Source: Vibrio splendidus
GTDB lineage: Bacteria; Pseudomonadota; Gammaproteobacteria; Enterobacterales; Vibrionaceae
Length of the DNA stretch: 64,000 nucleotides
Direction of reading: 5' to 3'
Assembly: GCF_002873455.1 (NCBI RefSeq)
Contig: NZ_MCUN01000004.1
Coordinates: forward strand, 240,773-304,772
The notes under the pieces are model-generated. The model saw only the letters and a list, made by a program, of their open reading frames with translations, did not search any database and had not been told where the DNA came from. The translations under genes were made by a program, and so were the position numbers. Positions 9,383-17,258 of the stretch are shown here, piece by piece (positions within the stretch are counted from its first letter, which is position 1; each line of letters begins with the position of its first letter).

Positions 9383-9398
9383 TTGAAGCCAAATAGCG
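9371..9398. repeat. 14-bp direct repeat spanning the recJ stop codon
   Basis: GAAGCGAAATAGTT (9371-9384) is followed directly by GAAGCCAAATAGCG (9385-9398), 11 of 14 bases matching. The TAG stop at 9380-9382 is inside the first copy and is duplicated in the second. Confidence 0.65.
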
Positions 9399-9440
9399 TT
9401 ATCGTTCACTGAATGATGTTCATCATTTAGCCCCGAATTC

Positions 9441-9475
9441 AACAAGCTCTGTTCAAAAACAGGGCTTGTTTTCTT
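9441..9475 (+). terminator. Terminator after recJ
   Basis: Stem AACAAGCTCTGTT / ACAGGGCTTGTT with one unpaired base, loop CAAAA, then a T-rich tract. It separates recJ from prfB. Confidence 0.75.
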
Positions 9476-9633
9476 TCTTTCCCTTACAAATTTCACGTGT
9501 TTTTTCTGTCTGTCAATTTTATATTCCATTAAGTTGTTGAATCTTGGCTTTCCGCTCTAAAAAATTCTGTATCTCCGTCACACTTTTGAGTACAATTCTT
9601 CGGTTAAATTCTACTCATAAATGATGAGCTAAA

Positions 9634-10732
9634 ATGTTTGAAATCAATCCTATTAAAAACCGTCTGCAGGATGTGTCTGAACGCACAAATATCCTGAGGG
9701 GGTATCTTTGACTATGACGCTAGAAAAGAGCGTCTAGAAGAAGTAAACGCAGAATTAGAACAACCGGATGTATGGAACGAACCTGAGCGTGCTCAAGCAC
9801 TAGGTAAAGAACGTTCTGCATTGGAAGCAGTAGTAGAAACGATCGATCAACTTGACCAAGGTGTTGAGGATGTTGAGGGTCTATTAGAGCTTGCGGTTGA
9901 AGAAGAAGATCAAGAAACGTTTGACGAAATCGAACCAGAACTGGCAGAGCTAGAAGCTAAGCTAGAAAAACTGGAATTCCGTCGTATGTTTGCTGGCGAT
10001 CACGACGCATCAGATTGCTACATCGATTTACAGTCAGGCTCGGGCGGTACAGAAGCTCAAGATTGGACTTCAATGATGTTGCGTATGTACTTACGTTGGG
10101 CAGATTCGAAAGGCTTCAAGACCGAAGTGATCGAAGTGTCTGATGGTGATGTTGCTGGCCTTAAAGGCGCAACGGTACGTATTTCTGGTGAATACGCTTA
10201 TGGTTGGTTACGTACAGAGACAGGTGTTCACCGTCTAGTTCGTAAGTCACCATTTGATTCAAGTGGCCGTCGTCATACTTCATTTGCATCTGCGTTTATC
10301 TACCCAGAGATTGATGACAACATTACGATCGATATTAATCCTTCTGACTTACGTATTGACGTATACCGTGCCTCTGGTGCTGGTGGTCAACACGTAAACA
10401 CCACGGAATCGGCGGTACGTATTACTCACGTTCCAACCAACACCGTGGTTCAATGTCAGAATGACCGTTCGCAGCATAAGAACAAAGACCAAGCGATGAA
10501 GCAGCTACGTGCTAAGCTTTTTGAACTTGAGATTCAAAAACAAAATGCTGAAAAACAAGCGAGCGAAGAAACGAAATCAGACATCGGTTGGGGCAGTCAA
10601 ATCCGCTCTTACGTACTGGATGATTCTCGTATCAAAGATTTGCGCACCGGCATCGAAAATCGCAATACTCAAGCGGTTCTTGACGGTGACTTAGACAAGT
10701 TTATTGAAGCTAGCCTGAAATCAGGTCTGTAA
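9634..10732 (+). CDS. prfB: Peptide chain release factor 2 (programmed +1 frameshift)
   Basis: The reading frame starts at ATG 9634 and meets an in-frame TGA after codon 25 (9709-9711). A +1 shift at CTT TGA C joins it to the long frame ending at 10732, giving 365 residues, exactly the E. coli RF2 length. The recognition tripeptide SPF lies in [14 protein letters not shown] and the catalytic GGQ in [11 protein letters not shown]2 ends translation at UGA and UAA. The frameshift is autoregulatory: scarce RF2 favours shifting. lysS follows about 100 bases later, as in E. coli. An annotation starting at 9821 would lack the first 62 or so residues. Confidence 0.97.
9697..9712 (+). promoter_or_regulatory. 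RF2 programmed +1 frameshift site
   Basis: Shine-Dalgarno-like AGGGGG (9697-9702), three bases, then the slippery CTT (9706-9708), TGA and a following C. This is the canonical arrangement, with the internal Shine-Dalgarno sequence at the distance that promotes slipping. Confidence 0.97.
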
Positions 10733-10763
10733 GCTTTACCAACTATTAAGCTTTACCAATAAT
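10730..10763. repeat. 17-bp tandem repeat starting at the prfB stop codon
   Basis: Two units, 10730-10746 and 10747-10763, share TAAGCTTTACCAA exactly; the first TAA is the prfB stop. The second TAA falls in another reading frame because 17 is not a multiple of three. Confidence 0.8.
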
Positions 10764-10830
10764 ATTGGTAAAAATGCCTATATTTTCAAAAATATAGCTG
10801 TCCAAATTATAAAAGCAGGGTACATCTCTA

Positions 10831-12363
10831 ATGACTGATGCTGTTCAAAACGAAAACGCACAAGAAGCTTCTTCACCTGAAGAGAACAAACTAATCGCTG
10901 AGCGCCGCAGCAAGCTGGATCACATCCGCTTGAACTGCAAAGCGAACGGTCACCCAAATGATTTCCGTCGCGAGCACCTAGCTGGCGATCTTCAAGCGGA
11001 ATTCGGTGAGAAGACTAAGGAAGAGCTAGAAGAGCTTAACCACATCGTTGCGATCGCTGGTCGTGTTATGGCGAAGCGTGGTCCATTCCTTGCGATTCAA
11101 GAAACTTCTGGTCGTATCCAAGCATACGCAGCGAAAGACGTACAAAAAGTACTGAAAGAGAAGTACCAAGGCCTAGATATCGGTGACATCATCGGTGTTA
11201 AAGGTGCGCTTCACAAATCTGGTAAAGGTGACCTTTACGTGAACATGGAAGAGTTTGAACTGCTAACGAAAGCACTTCGTCCTCTGCCAGAGAAGTTCCA
11301 CGGTCTAACTGACCAAGAAATGCGTTACCGTCAGCGTTACGTTGACCTAATCGTGAACGAAGACTCTCGTAACACGTTCATCGTGCGTTCTAAGCTTGTG
11401 TCTTCAATCCGTAACTTCATGAGCTCAAAAGGCTACCTAGAAGTTGAAACGCCAATGATGCACGTGATCCCAGGTGGTGCAACAGCACGCCCATTCATCA
11501 CTCATCACAACGCACTAGACATCGACATGTACCTACGTGTTGCACCTGAGCTTTACCTCAAGCGTCTAGTGGTTGGTGGTTTTGACCGTGTATTCGAGAT
11601 CAACCGTAACTTCCGTAACGAAGGTCTTTCTCCGCGTCACAACCCAGAATTCACAATGATGGAATTCTACCAAGCGTACTCTGACTACAAAGATCTAATG
11701 GATCTAACGGAAGAGATGCTAAGCACAGCAGCGATGGACGTTCTTGGTTCTACTTCTATGCCTTACGGTGACGAAACGGTTGAGTTCGGTGGCACTTACG
11801 CTCGCATGAGCATGTTCGATGCAATCAAACACTACACGCCTGAAAATGCAAACATTCAAGCTCTTACTGAAGACGATCTTCAGAACAGAGAATTGATGGT
11901 TAAAATTGCAGAAGAAGTGGGTCTGTACGTTGAGAAGTTCTGGACATGTGGTCAGCTTCTTGAAGAGATCTTTGGTGAAACGGCTGAGCCTCAGCTAATT
12001 CAACCAACGTTCATCACTGGCTACCCAGCGGATATTTCTCCACTGGCTCGTCGTAGCGACAGCAACCCATTCTTCACAGACCGCTTTGAGTTCTTCATCG
12101 GTGGCCGTGAAGTAGCGAACGGTTTCTCTGAGCTTAACGATGCACAAGACCAAGATGAGCGTTTCAAAGCGCAAGTTAACGCGAAAGATGCAGGTGATGA
12201 TGAAGCAATGTACTACGATGCAGACTACATTACTGCACTAGAGCACGGCCTTCCGCCAACAGCTGGTCAAGGTATTGGTATCGATCGCCTAGCGATGCTA
12301 TTTACTAACACGCACACTATCCGTGACGTGATCTTGTTCCCGGCAATGCGTCCACAAGCGTAA
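10831..12363 (+). CDS. lysS: Lysyl-tRNA synthetase (class II)
   Basis: 510 residues. An OB-fold anticodon-binding domain (about 65-150) precedes the class II catalytic core. Motif 2 is visible as [23 protein letters not shown] and motif 3 as [10 protein letters not shown] near residue 490. It charges tRNA-Lys in the cytoplasm. Placement after prfB matches E. coli; a terminator follows at 12400. Codon use is strongly biased, as expected for a highly expressed gene. Confidence 0.97.
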   Translation: MTDAVQNENAQEASSPEENKLIAERRSKLDHIRLNCKANGHPNDFRREHLAGDLQAEFGEKTKEELEELNHIVAIAGRVMAKRGPFLAIQETSGRIQAYAAKDVQKVLKEKYQGLDIGDIIGVKGALHKSGKGDLYVNMEEFELLTKALRPLPEKFHGLTDQEMRYRQRYVDLIVNEDSRNTFIVRSKLVSSIRNFMSSKGYLEVETPMMHVIPGGATARPFITHHNALDIDMYLRVAPELYLKRLVVGGFDRVFEINRNFRNEGLSPRHNPEFTMMEFYQAYSDYKDLMDLTEEMLSTAAMDVLGSTSMPYGDETVEFGGTYARMSMFDAIKHYTPENANIQALTEDDLQNRELMVKIAEEVGLYVEKFWTCGQLLEEIFGETAEPQLIQPTFITGYPADISPLARRSDSNPFFTDRFEFFIGGREVANGFSELNDAQDQDERFKAQVNAKDAGDDEAMYYDADYITALEHGLPPTAGQGIGIDRLAMLFTNTHTIRDVILFPAMRPQA

Positions 12364-12399
12364 TCTTCGCTGACAGGCCGTAACAGCCGATTCAATTTA

Positions 12400-12425
12400 A
12401 AAGCCACCTTCGGGTGGCTTTTTCT
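12400..12425 (+). terminator. lysS terminator
   Basis: Perfect stem AAAGCCACC / GGTGGCTTT around TTCG, then T-rich. Confidence 0.9.
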
Positions 12426-12634
12426 GTTTATAAGTATCCAAAACCTTGCCTATACCGCACTCTTGATTCGAAAAACTATTATTTCTGACATAGTCTTACT
12501 ATTGAGACATAAAATCTAAGATAGTCTCACTACTATACGTCCTGCGCTGAATACGATCTCGTGGCATTTTGTCGAACGATGAAGCAGTGACTCGTATTGG
12601 CCTGATTTAAATAAAAATAGAATAAGGAAGAAGG

Positions 12635-13969
12635 ATGGGAACTCAATTTAAGATGGATTCCTTACCAGGTTCTCTTATCGTCGTTGGTGGTGCGTACGAA
12701 CCCTGGTTATCAGTGTTAGAGCAAGTGGGGTGGCAATGTACCCAGTGTGCAGATTTACGAAAAGCCGATGCCTTGATTGCTGACATTGGCCCATGCATTG
12801 GCATTGTGGATCTTAGTCATGATGAGTTTAGCCTTAACGGTATCGCTAACCTCGTGAGCAACAACAAGCAAGTAAGATGGCTCGCTTTTATTCGTGAGTC
12901 ACAATTGAGCTCTGATACCATTTGCCAATTTATCGTGAACTTCTGTATCGACTTTTTTACGGCGCCAATCCCAGATGCCCAGTTATTGAGTACCATTGGT
13001 CACCAACTGGGTATGCTCAAGCTTGAGCAGAAAGTATGGCCAAACTACGGTATTAACAACAATATGGGCTTGCTTGGCGACTCTGTTGCTGTAAAGCGCT
13101 TGAGAGACCAAGTAAAGCGCATTGGGCCGACAGACGTCAGTATCCTGATTTACGGAGAGAGTGGATCAGGCAAAGAGACTGTTGCACGCTCAATTCATCA
13201 AAATTCGTCGCGAGCGCAGAAACCGTTTCTAACAGTGAATTGCCGCGCCTTGTCTGAGATGCGAATAGAAGCCGAGGTCTTTGGTATCTCAGCACAGCCA
13301 GTAACAGCACCTTGTATGTTGGAAGAAGCCGATGGTGGAACTATCTTACTCAATGATGTATTGGCGATGCCACGTAATCAGCAGCTGAACCTGCTGCGTT
13401 TCTTACAAGAAGGTAAAATTGAAACTGCGGATGGTCCTAAACCTGTCGATGTGCGTATTCTGGCCGCGAACTCTTCTGATATCGAAAAGGCATTGATCGA
13501 GGGTGATTTCAATGAAGAGCTTTATCATTACATCAATGTTCTACGTATTCACGTTCCGAGCTTGAAAGAGCGAGTGAGTGATATTTCAGTACTGGCTAAT
13601 CATTTTCTGCGTGAGTATTCAAAAGAGTTTAATGCTCAAGCGAAGAGCTTTTCAGACGATGCTATCCGCTCGATGAATCGTTATCACTGGCCTGGTAATG
13701 TGCGTGAGCTGATGAATCAAATTAAGCGTGTCGTGCTGATGTCGGATGCTGTGATCATTGAGGATCAACAACTTGATTTACCAAAGCAGAATGATGAGCG
13801 CCGCAGCCTCAAAAGTATCCGTGAGCGTTCAGAGCGAGACGCGTTGCTGATTGTTCTAGAGTCTTATGGCGGTCAAGTATCGTTGGCTGCTAAGGAGCTT
13901 GGAGTTTCGCGTGCAACCATGTACCGATTGTTGAATAAACATAGCCTGATTTCTGAAGGTGTTGTTTAG
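12635..13969 (+). CDS. vpsR: c-di-GMP-responsive biofilm regulator VpsR
   Basis: 444 residues, the length of V. cholerae VpsR, and located right after lysS as there. Domains: receiver-like N-terminus (about 12-125, with D59 in IVDLSHDEF), AAA+ domain with Walker A GESGSGKE (174-181), Walker B GGTILLND (234-241) and WPGNVREL (352-359), then a Fis-type helix-turn-helix (about 410-434). The sigma-54-contacting GAFTGA loop is missing; the region near 217-227 reads GISAQPVTAPC. That fits VpsR, which works with sigma-70 RNA polymerase and c-di-GMP to activate exopolysaccharide genes. A good ribosome site (AAGGAAGAAGG) precedes the ATG. Confidence 0.94.
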   Translation: MGTQFKMDSLPGSLIVVGGAYEPWLSVLEQVGWQCTQCADLRKADALIADIGPCIGIVDLSHDEFSLNGIANLVSNNKQVRWLAFIRESQLSSDTICQFIVNFCIDFFTAPIPDAQLLSTIGHQLGMLKLEQKVWPNYGINNNMGLLGDSVAVKRLRDQVKRIGPTDVSILIYGESGSGKETVARSIHQNSSRAQKPFLTVNCRALSEMRIEAEVFGISAQPVTAPCMLEEADGGTILLNDVLAMPRNQQLNLLRFLQEGKIETADGPKPVDVRILAANSSDIEKALIEGDFNEELYHYINVLRIHVPSLKERVSDISVLANHFLREYSKEFNAQAKSFSDDAIRSMNRYHWPGNVRELMNQIKRVVLMSDAVIIEDQQLDLPKQNDERRSLKSIRERSERDALLIVLESYGGQVSLAAKELGVSRATMYRLLNKHSLISEGVV

Positions 13970-14012
13970 AGATCTCTATTCATTGATTCTATTCGGTTAG
14001 TGTCAATCTAAG

Positions 14013-14039
14013 AGCCACGCATCATGCGTGGCTTTTTTG
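14013..14039 (+). terminator. vpsR terminator
   Basis: Stem AGCCACGC / GCGTGGCT with loop ATCAT and a run of T. Confidence 0.9.
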
Positions 14040-14341
14040 TTATCCATCGTTACAACTTCTAGTTGATTGTTGATTGGCTGGCAGATTGATCTATTGAACG
14101 CTTGGTCTTTAAGATAGATGTTCTGTGATTTTATATAATCATAGTGAATATGTTATATATAAAGTAATATGCAACTGATATTTCAGGTGAATTATTTGTT
14201 TTGAAATTGTTAACCAATTATCGGTTGAATAATATACTCACTTGGTTAGACTTTAACCGTGAAAGCAGTGGTTTGACAAAGACTTATTTGCTTTTATTAT
14301 CTCATTTCTTTTTGGATTTTTTAGTTAGTTTGGAGGCGCAA
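14040..14341. other. AT-rich intergenic region upstream of the 40-residue ORF
   Basis: About 300 bases. It holds the probable promoter of the small ORF at 14342. A TTG-started extension of that ORF from 14201 is open but has no ribosome site. I see no other structure. Confidence 0.4.
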
Positions 14342-14464
14342 ATGAAACATTTCGATTTTATACAGCATATTTGCGCGTCGTTTGATCCGTGTACTGACAT
14401 GGTGGCTTCTATGCCACAAACATCAGCCATGGCCGATCGAAACACCCAAGATAAACCTAACTAA
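14342..14464 (+). CDS. Putative 40-residue peptide, unknown function
   Basis: ATG 14342 has a strong Shine-Dalgarno sequence, GGAGG at 14332-14336, five bases upstream. The 40-codon frame starts MKHFDFIQHICASF and ends QDKPN before TAA TAG. It has no signal peptide or membrane span and contains two cysteines. It lies 109 bases before the DUF1127 gene and is probably co-transcribed. I do not recognise the family. The excellent ribosome site and double stop favour a real gene; conservation would need a tBLASTn search. Confidence 0.5.
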   Translation: MKHFDFIQHICASFDPCTDMVASMPQTSAMADRNTQDKPN

Positions 14465-14573
14465 TAGATCCGTACCCTTATTTGGCTGCGGAAAAATAGC
14501 AGCTAAGTGAGAAGCCCTCATACTATCTAGAACGCTATTTTTCCTCAGTTTATTCCACAACTGGAGAGTTATT

Positions 14574-14825
14574 ATGCGTCACTCAGTATATTTAAAACTA
14601 GCAACAGTCCTTATCCGTGCAGACCTTCGTCGTGAAGAACGTGAATGGCAACGAAAAGTTCGTCGTAGTTCATACGATCTACCATGGAACAATACTCACT
14701 TATTGAGAGATATTGGCCTTGAAGCCGATGGTCGACCAATTGGTTTTTCTGAACCTGAAGTGGTTACGATTGAACGTCGAGTTCGTCACCTTCGTCGAGT
14801 CTTAAGCGCGCGAATACCGACGTAA
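14574..14825 (+). CDS. DUF1127 family small basic protein
   Basis: 83 residues, rich in arginine. The DUF1127 signature is clear: WQRKVRRSSYDLPWNNTHLLRDIGLEADGRPIGF, with the L-R-D-I-G-L core. Members are short proteins; some alphaproteobacterial ones bind RNA and affect phosphate or carbon metabolism, but no role is known in Vibrio. A GGAGAG ribosome site lies seven bases before the ATG. It follows the 40-residue ORF and is ended by hairpins at 14830-14955. Confidence 0.8.
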   Translation: MRHSVYLKLATVLIRADLRREEREWQRKVRRSSYDLPWNNTHLLRDIGLEADGRPIGFSEPEVVTIERRVRHLRRVLSARIPT

Positions 14826-14913
14826 TCTTGTGGGGTGATAGCGCCTTTCACCCCTTAAGATGAATATCAGCGATAGTTATGGCGTCAGAAGTGCAAGCTT
14901 TTGAACTAGAACT

Positions 14914-14955
14914 GGCCAAAAAAGAGAAGCACTTGCTTCTCTTTTTGGCTTTTTA
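14914..14955 (+). terminator. Terminator after the DUF1127 gene
   Basis: Long stem of about fifteen pairs (GCC, A-run, GAGAAGC against GCTTCTC, T-run, GGC) with a one-base bulge and loop ACTT, followed by TTTTT. Confidence 0.75.
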
Positions 14956-15038
14956 AGCCGTTATTTGTGCTTTTTTAAGTCGTTATCTAGTAAAGAAAAA
15001 GAGTTCTACTACGCTTTATAGAGCAAGGGAGACTGGCT

Positions 15039-15350
15039 ATGCAAAAGCATCAATTAGACATGTGGTTACATGGAGAGCACAAAGACTCTTATCAAACACC
15101 TAAGGTGTACGTTATTGGCTGTTCCGATATCTCGGAATATCTATTAGCAGTGGAATATAAACACAAGCTGGAACCCGTTAAGCAGGACGGAGAACCGCTT
15201 CACTTTGGATCTTTGGATCAAGTGAAAGAAGAATTACTCCGACTCGGTTTCGAAAAGGCGTATCTTCGCTTACACAACGCGTATGATGAGTTTGGTAATG
15301 AGCCAAGTCAAAGCTACTGTGATATTGAGTTGGCGCTCAAACCTCACTAG
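15039..15350 (+). CDS. Conserved small protein (possibly DUF6482), unknown function
   Basis: 103 residues, acidic to neutral, no signal peptide or membrane segment. The start MQKHQLDMWLHGEHKDSYQTPKVYVIGCSD and the length resemble the small DUF6482-type proteins of vibrios, but I am not certain of the family. AAGGGAGA precedes the ATG at good spacing. It is flanked by a terminator upstream and convergent mutH downstream, so it is monocistronic. Function cannot be inferred. Confidence 0.7.
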   Translation: MQKHQLDMWLHGEHKDSYQTPKVYVIGCSDISEYLLAVEYKHKLEPVKQDGEPLHFGSLDQVKEELLRLGFEKAYLRLHNAYDEFGNEPSQSYCDIELALKPH

Positions 15351-15360
15351 AGAACCTTTG

Positions 15361-15430
15361 TAGTTAGAGATTGATTCTAGTTGCAGATTGTTTGTAACGC
15401 ACCGATTGTCTGTAACGCACTGATAGTTTG
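15361..15430. repeat. 17/18-bp tandem repeat after the small conserved gene
   Basis: Four units, each starting TAG or TAA: 15361-15377 and 15378-15394 (17 bases), 15395-15412 and 15413-15430 (18 bases). The gene's own TAG at 15348 begins a shorter 13-base partial unit. Confidence 0.7.
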
Positions 15431-15455
15431 GTTTAGTTATGCTAAGTAAAAAGCT

Positions 15456-16121
15456 CTACGCGTAATGGGTTGTCAGCAATTTATGGGTGAATTGAGTCCG
15501 TAGATAGAAACCACGAGGCTTTGTCTTGATAGGTTTTCCACTTGCACCGTAAGCTTCTGTTAATACGCGACTGTTAGCCGCTTTTGGTCGCAAATGTAGT
15601 GCTTCGCCGTGTCTTGCTGTTATCTGTTCAACATCCCCTAACACGATCAACTCCATCAGCTCTTCCCAATCTCTTTTCAGGAGTTCGTCTTCAGCTTGGC
15701 TAGGTGCCCATAACAAAGGGGATCCTACATGCCTCTCTGCTAGCGGGATCTCTCTCTCCCCCTCGACAGGGATCCACAACACTTTAGACAGCTTGTTTCG
15801 AACGTGACTGGTTTCCCAAGTTATGCCTTGCACGCCCATCAATGGCGCGACACAAACAAAGGTGGTTTCGAGTGGCTTTCCAGAGTAGCTAATCGGGATG
15901 CTTTTAAGCTCGATACCGAGTTTGGTAAAATCTTGTTCTGGTTTACTGCCAGCGGGCGCACCCAAGTGCCATTCCAATAGCTGTCCAACCCAGCCTTTAT
16001 CGCGCTTGAGGTCGTTTGGCATCACCATCTCGGCTTCATCAGCGAGCTCTTTAAAGGTCATTCCGGCGATAGCATACGCCCTGTCTAACAACTCTTGTTG
16101 TGTTTGTGGTTCTGGTTTCAT
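15456..16121 (-). CDS. mutH: DNA mismatch repair endonuclease MutH
   Basis: 221 residues from the ATG at 16121 ([12 protein letters not shown]); in-frame ATGs at 16133 and 16169 are also possible and none has a clear ribosome site. The restriction-enzyme-like active site D, E-x-K lies in [11 protein letters not shown] (D64, E71, K73), and [10 protein letters not shown] and [22 protein letters not shown] are family blocks. MutH nicks the unmethylated strand at hemimethylated GATC when stimulated by MutS-MutL, so the organism should be Dam-positive. A DnaA-box cluster lies upstream, at the position of DARS2 in E. coli. Confidence 0.94.
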   Translation of the reverse strand: MKPEPQTQQELLDRAYAIAGMTFKELADEAEMVMPNDLKRDKGWVGQLLEWHLGAPAGSKPEQDFTKLGIELKSIPISYSGKPLETTFVCVAPLMGVQGITWETSHVRNKLSKVLWIPVEGEREIPLAERHVGSPLLWAPSQAEDELLKRDWEELMELIVLGDVEQITARHGEALHLRPKAANSRVLTEAYGASGKPIKTKPRGFYLRTQFTHKLLTTHYA

Positions 16122-16223
16122 AATAGAAGGCATGATCAAAAAAATGATTTTACCAGAAGTTATCACCATATGACGACTGGTTAAGAAATGATCTCCTTGT
16201 TAGGGAAGGGATCAAACTCAGGG

Positions 16224-16701
16224 TTATCCACAGGACATAAAGGTAATTAATTGAAATATTAATTTAGTGTATAAATAAACAGGGGTTTGTGGTGGATAAA
16301 ATGCTTGCCAAATGGGGTTCAAAATGAATCTTTGACCCACCAGTGTGGATAAGCAGCGGAGTGGTTGATCTTTAACCATGTTTGATTTTGAAAAGATCTT
16401 TTGGTTTTCTAAGATTATTTATTTTACGATTTTGTTTTTAACTTTCTGATTTTATGTGTTTTTTGTTATTTATGGCGAGAAGGTTACTTTCGGTGTTGAT
16501 GAATGTATGGATTAAAAAAAACGATTGCGGGTAATTCTTCACATAGTTATTCACAGAAAAGGTGAATAAATGTGGTCTATGTCTCACTCTTGTGTGGGTA
16601 ACTAGAATTTGAGCAAAACTTATCCATATTCTTAGTTAATATTCATAAATATAGCGCTTGTCACGTCACTAAGTTTGCTCCGATTGGGGATATGTGGAAA
16701 A
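16224..16701. promoter_or_regulatory. DnaA-box cluster beside mutH (candidate DARS2)
   Basis: Two exact DnaA boxes (TTATCCACA 16224-16232; TGTGGATAA 16344-16352) and five single-mismatch boxes (16291-16299, 16547-16555, 16593-16601, 16620-16628, 16693-16701) occur in about 480 mostly non-coding bases. The sequence between is AT-rich, and GATC sites are frequent at its mutH end. E. coli DARS2, which regenerates ATP-DnaA from ADP-DnaA, lies next to mutH. The function here is inferred from box density and synteny. The last box is inside the untranslated leader of rppH. Confidence 0.7.
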
Positions 16702-16737
16702 ATCAGTGTAATTAAAAATTTAGATAGAGGTTGGCCA

Positions 16738-17256
16738 GTGATAGATGGCGATGGTTACCGATTAAATGTTGGTATTGTAATCTGTAACAACCATGGTCAG
16801 GTCTTCTGGGCTAAACGATACGGGCAACATTCATGGCAATTCCCTCAAGGGGGAATAGATGAAGGTGAAACTCCGGAACAGGCAATGTACCGCGAGTTGT
16901 ATGAAGAGGTTGGCCTTACTAAAAAGGATGTAAAGATCGTCGCGACAAGTCGTCATTGGTTACGCTATAAGCTGCCCAAACGACTGGTTCGGTGGGATTC
17001 TAAACCTGTCTGTATTGGACAAAAACAGAAGTGGTTCCTTTTACGCTTAGATTGCGATGAATCGCATATCAATATGCAGCGTGGAAGTACACCTGAGTTT
17101 GATGGTTGGCGTTGGGTGAGTTACTGGTACCCAGTTCGACAAGTTGTTTCTTTCAAGCGAGATGTTTACCGTCGAGCGATGAAAGAATTCGCATCTTTAG
17201 CAATGCCGTTTAAAGAGCGAAAAACAAAAGGAAAACGCAAATTGCGTAGAGGTTAA
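16738..17256 (+). CDS. rppH: RNA pyrophosphohydrolase RppH
   Basis: 172 residues from GTG 16738, which has AGAGG at 16726-16730 and gives the canonical family start ([14 protein letters not shown]). A longer TTG-started frame from 16675 has no support. The Nudix box [23 protein letters not shown] spans 38-60 with E53, E56 and E57 as metal ligands, as in E. coli. RppH removes pyrophosphate from mRNA 5' ends and so opens transcripts to RNase E. ptsP begins two bases after the stop, so the two are translationally linked, as in E. coli. Confidence 0.95.
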   Translation: MIDGDGYRLNVGIVICNNHGQVFWAKRYGQHSWQFPQGGIDEGETPEQAMYRELYEEVGLTKKDVKIVATSRHWLRYKLPKRLVRWDSKPVCIGQKQKWFLLRLDCDESHINMQRGSTPEFDGWRWVSYWYPVRQVVSFKRDVYRRAMKEFASLAMPFKERKTKGKRKLRRG

Positions 17257-17258
17257 GC

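Noticed and set aside
9821..10732. prfB as a 303-residue ORF from an internal ATG
   Set aside because: The first part is encoded in frame -1 and joined by the programmed frameshift; starting at 9821 would drop residues conserved in RF2.
14201..14341. Upstream extension of the 40-residue ORF to a TTG start, giving 87 residues
   Set aside because: No ribosome site at the TTG, AT-rich composition, and a perfect Shine-Dalgarno sequence at the internal ATG.
16675..16737. N-terminal extension of RppH
   Set aside because: It lies in the DnaA-box cluster, begins with a weak TTG, and the family start with a good ribosome site is at 16738.
16170..16737. Chromosomal or plasmid replication origin
   Set aside because: DnaA boxes and AT-rich DNA fit, but there is no dnaA, rctB, repA or partition gene nearby, and the E. 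coli DARS2 synteny explains it better.
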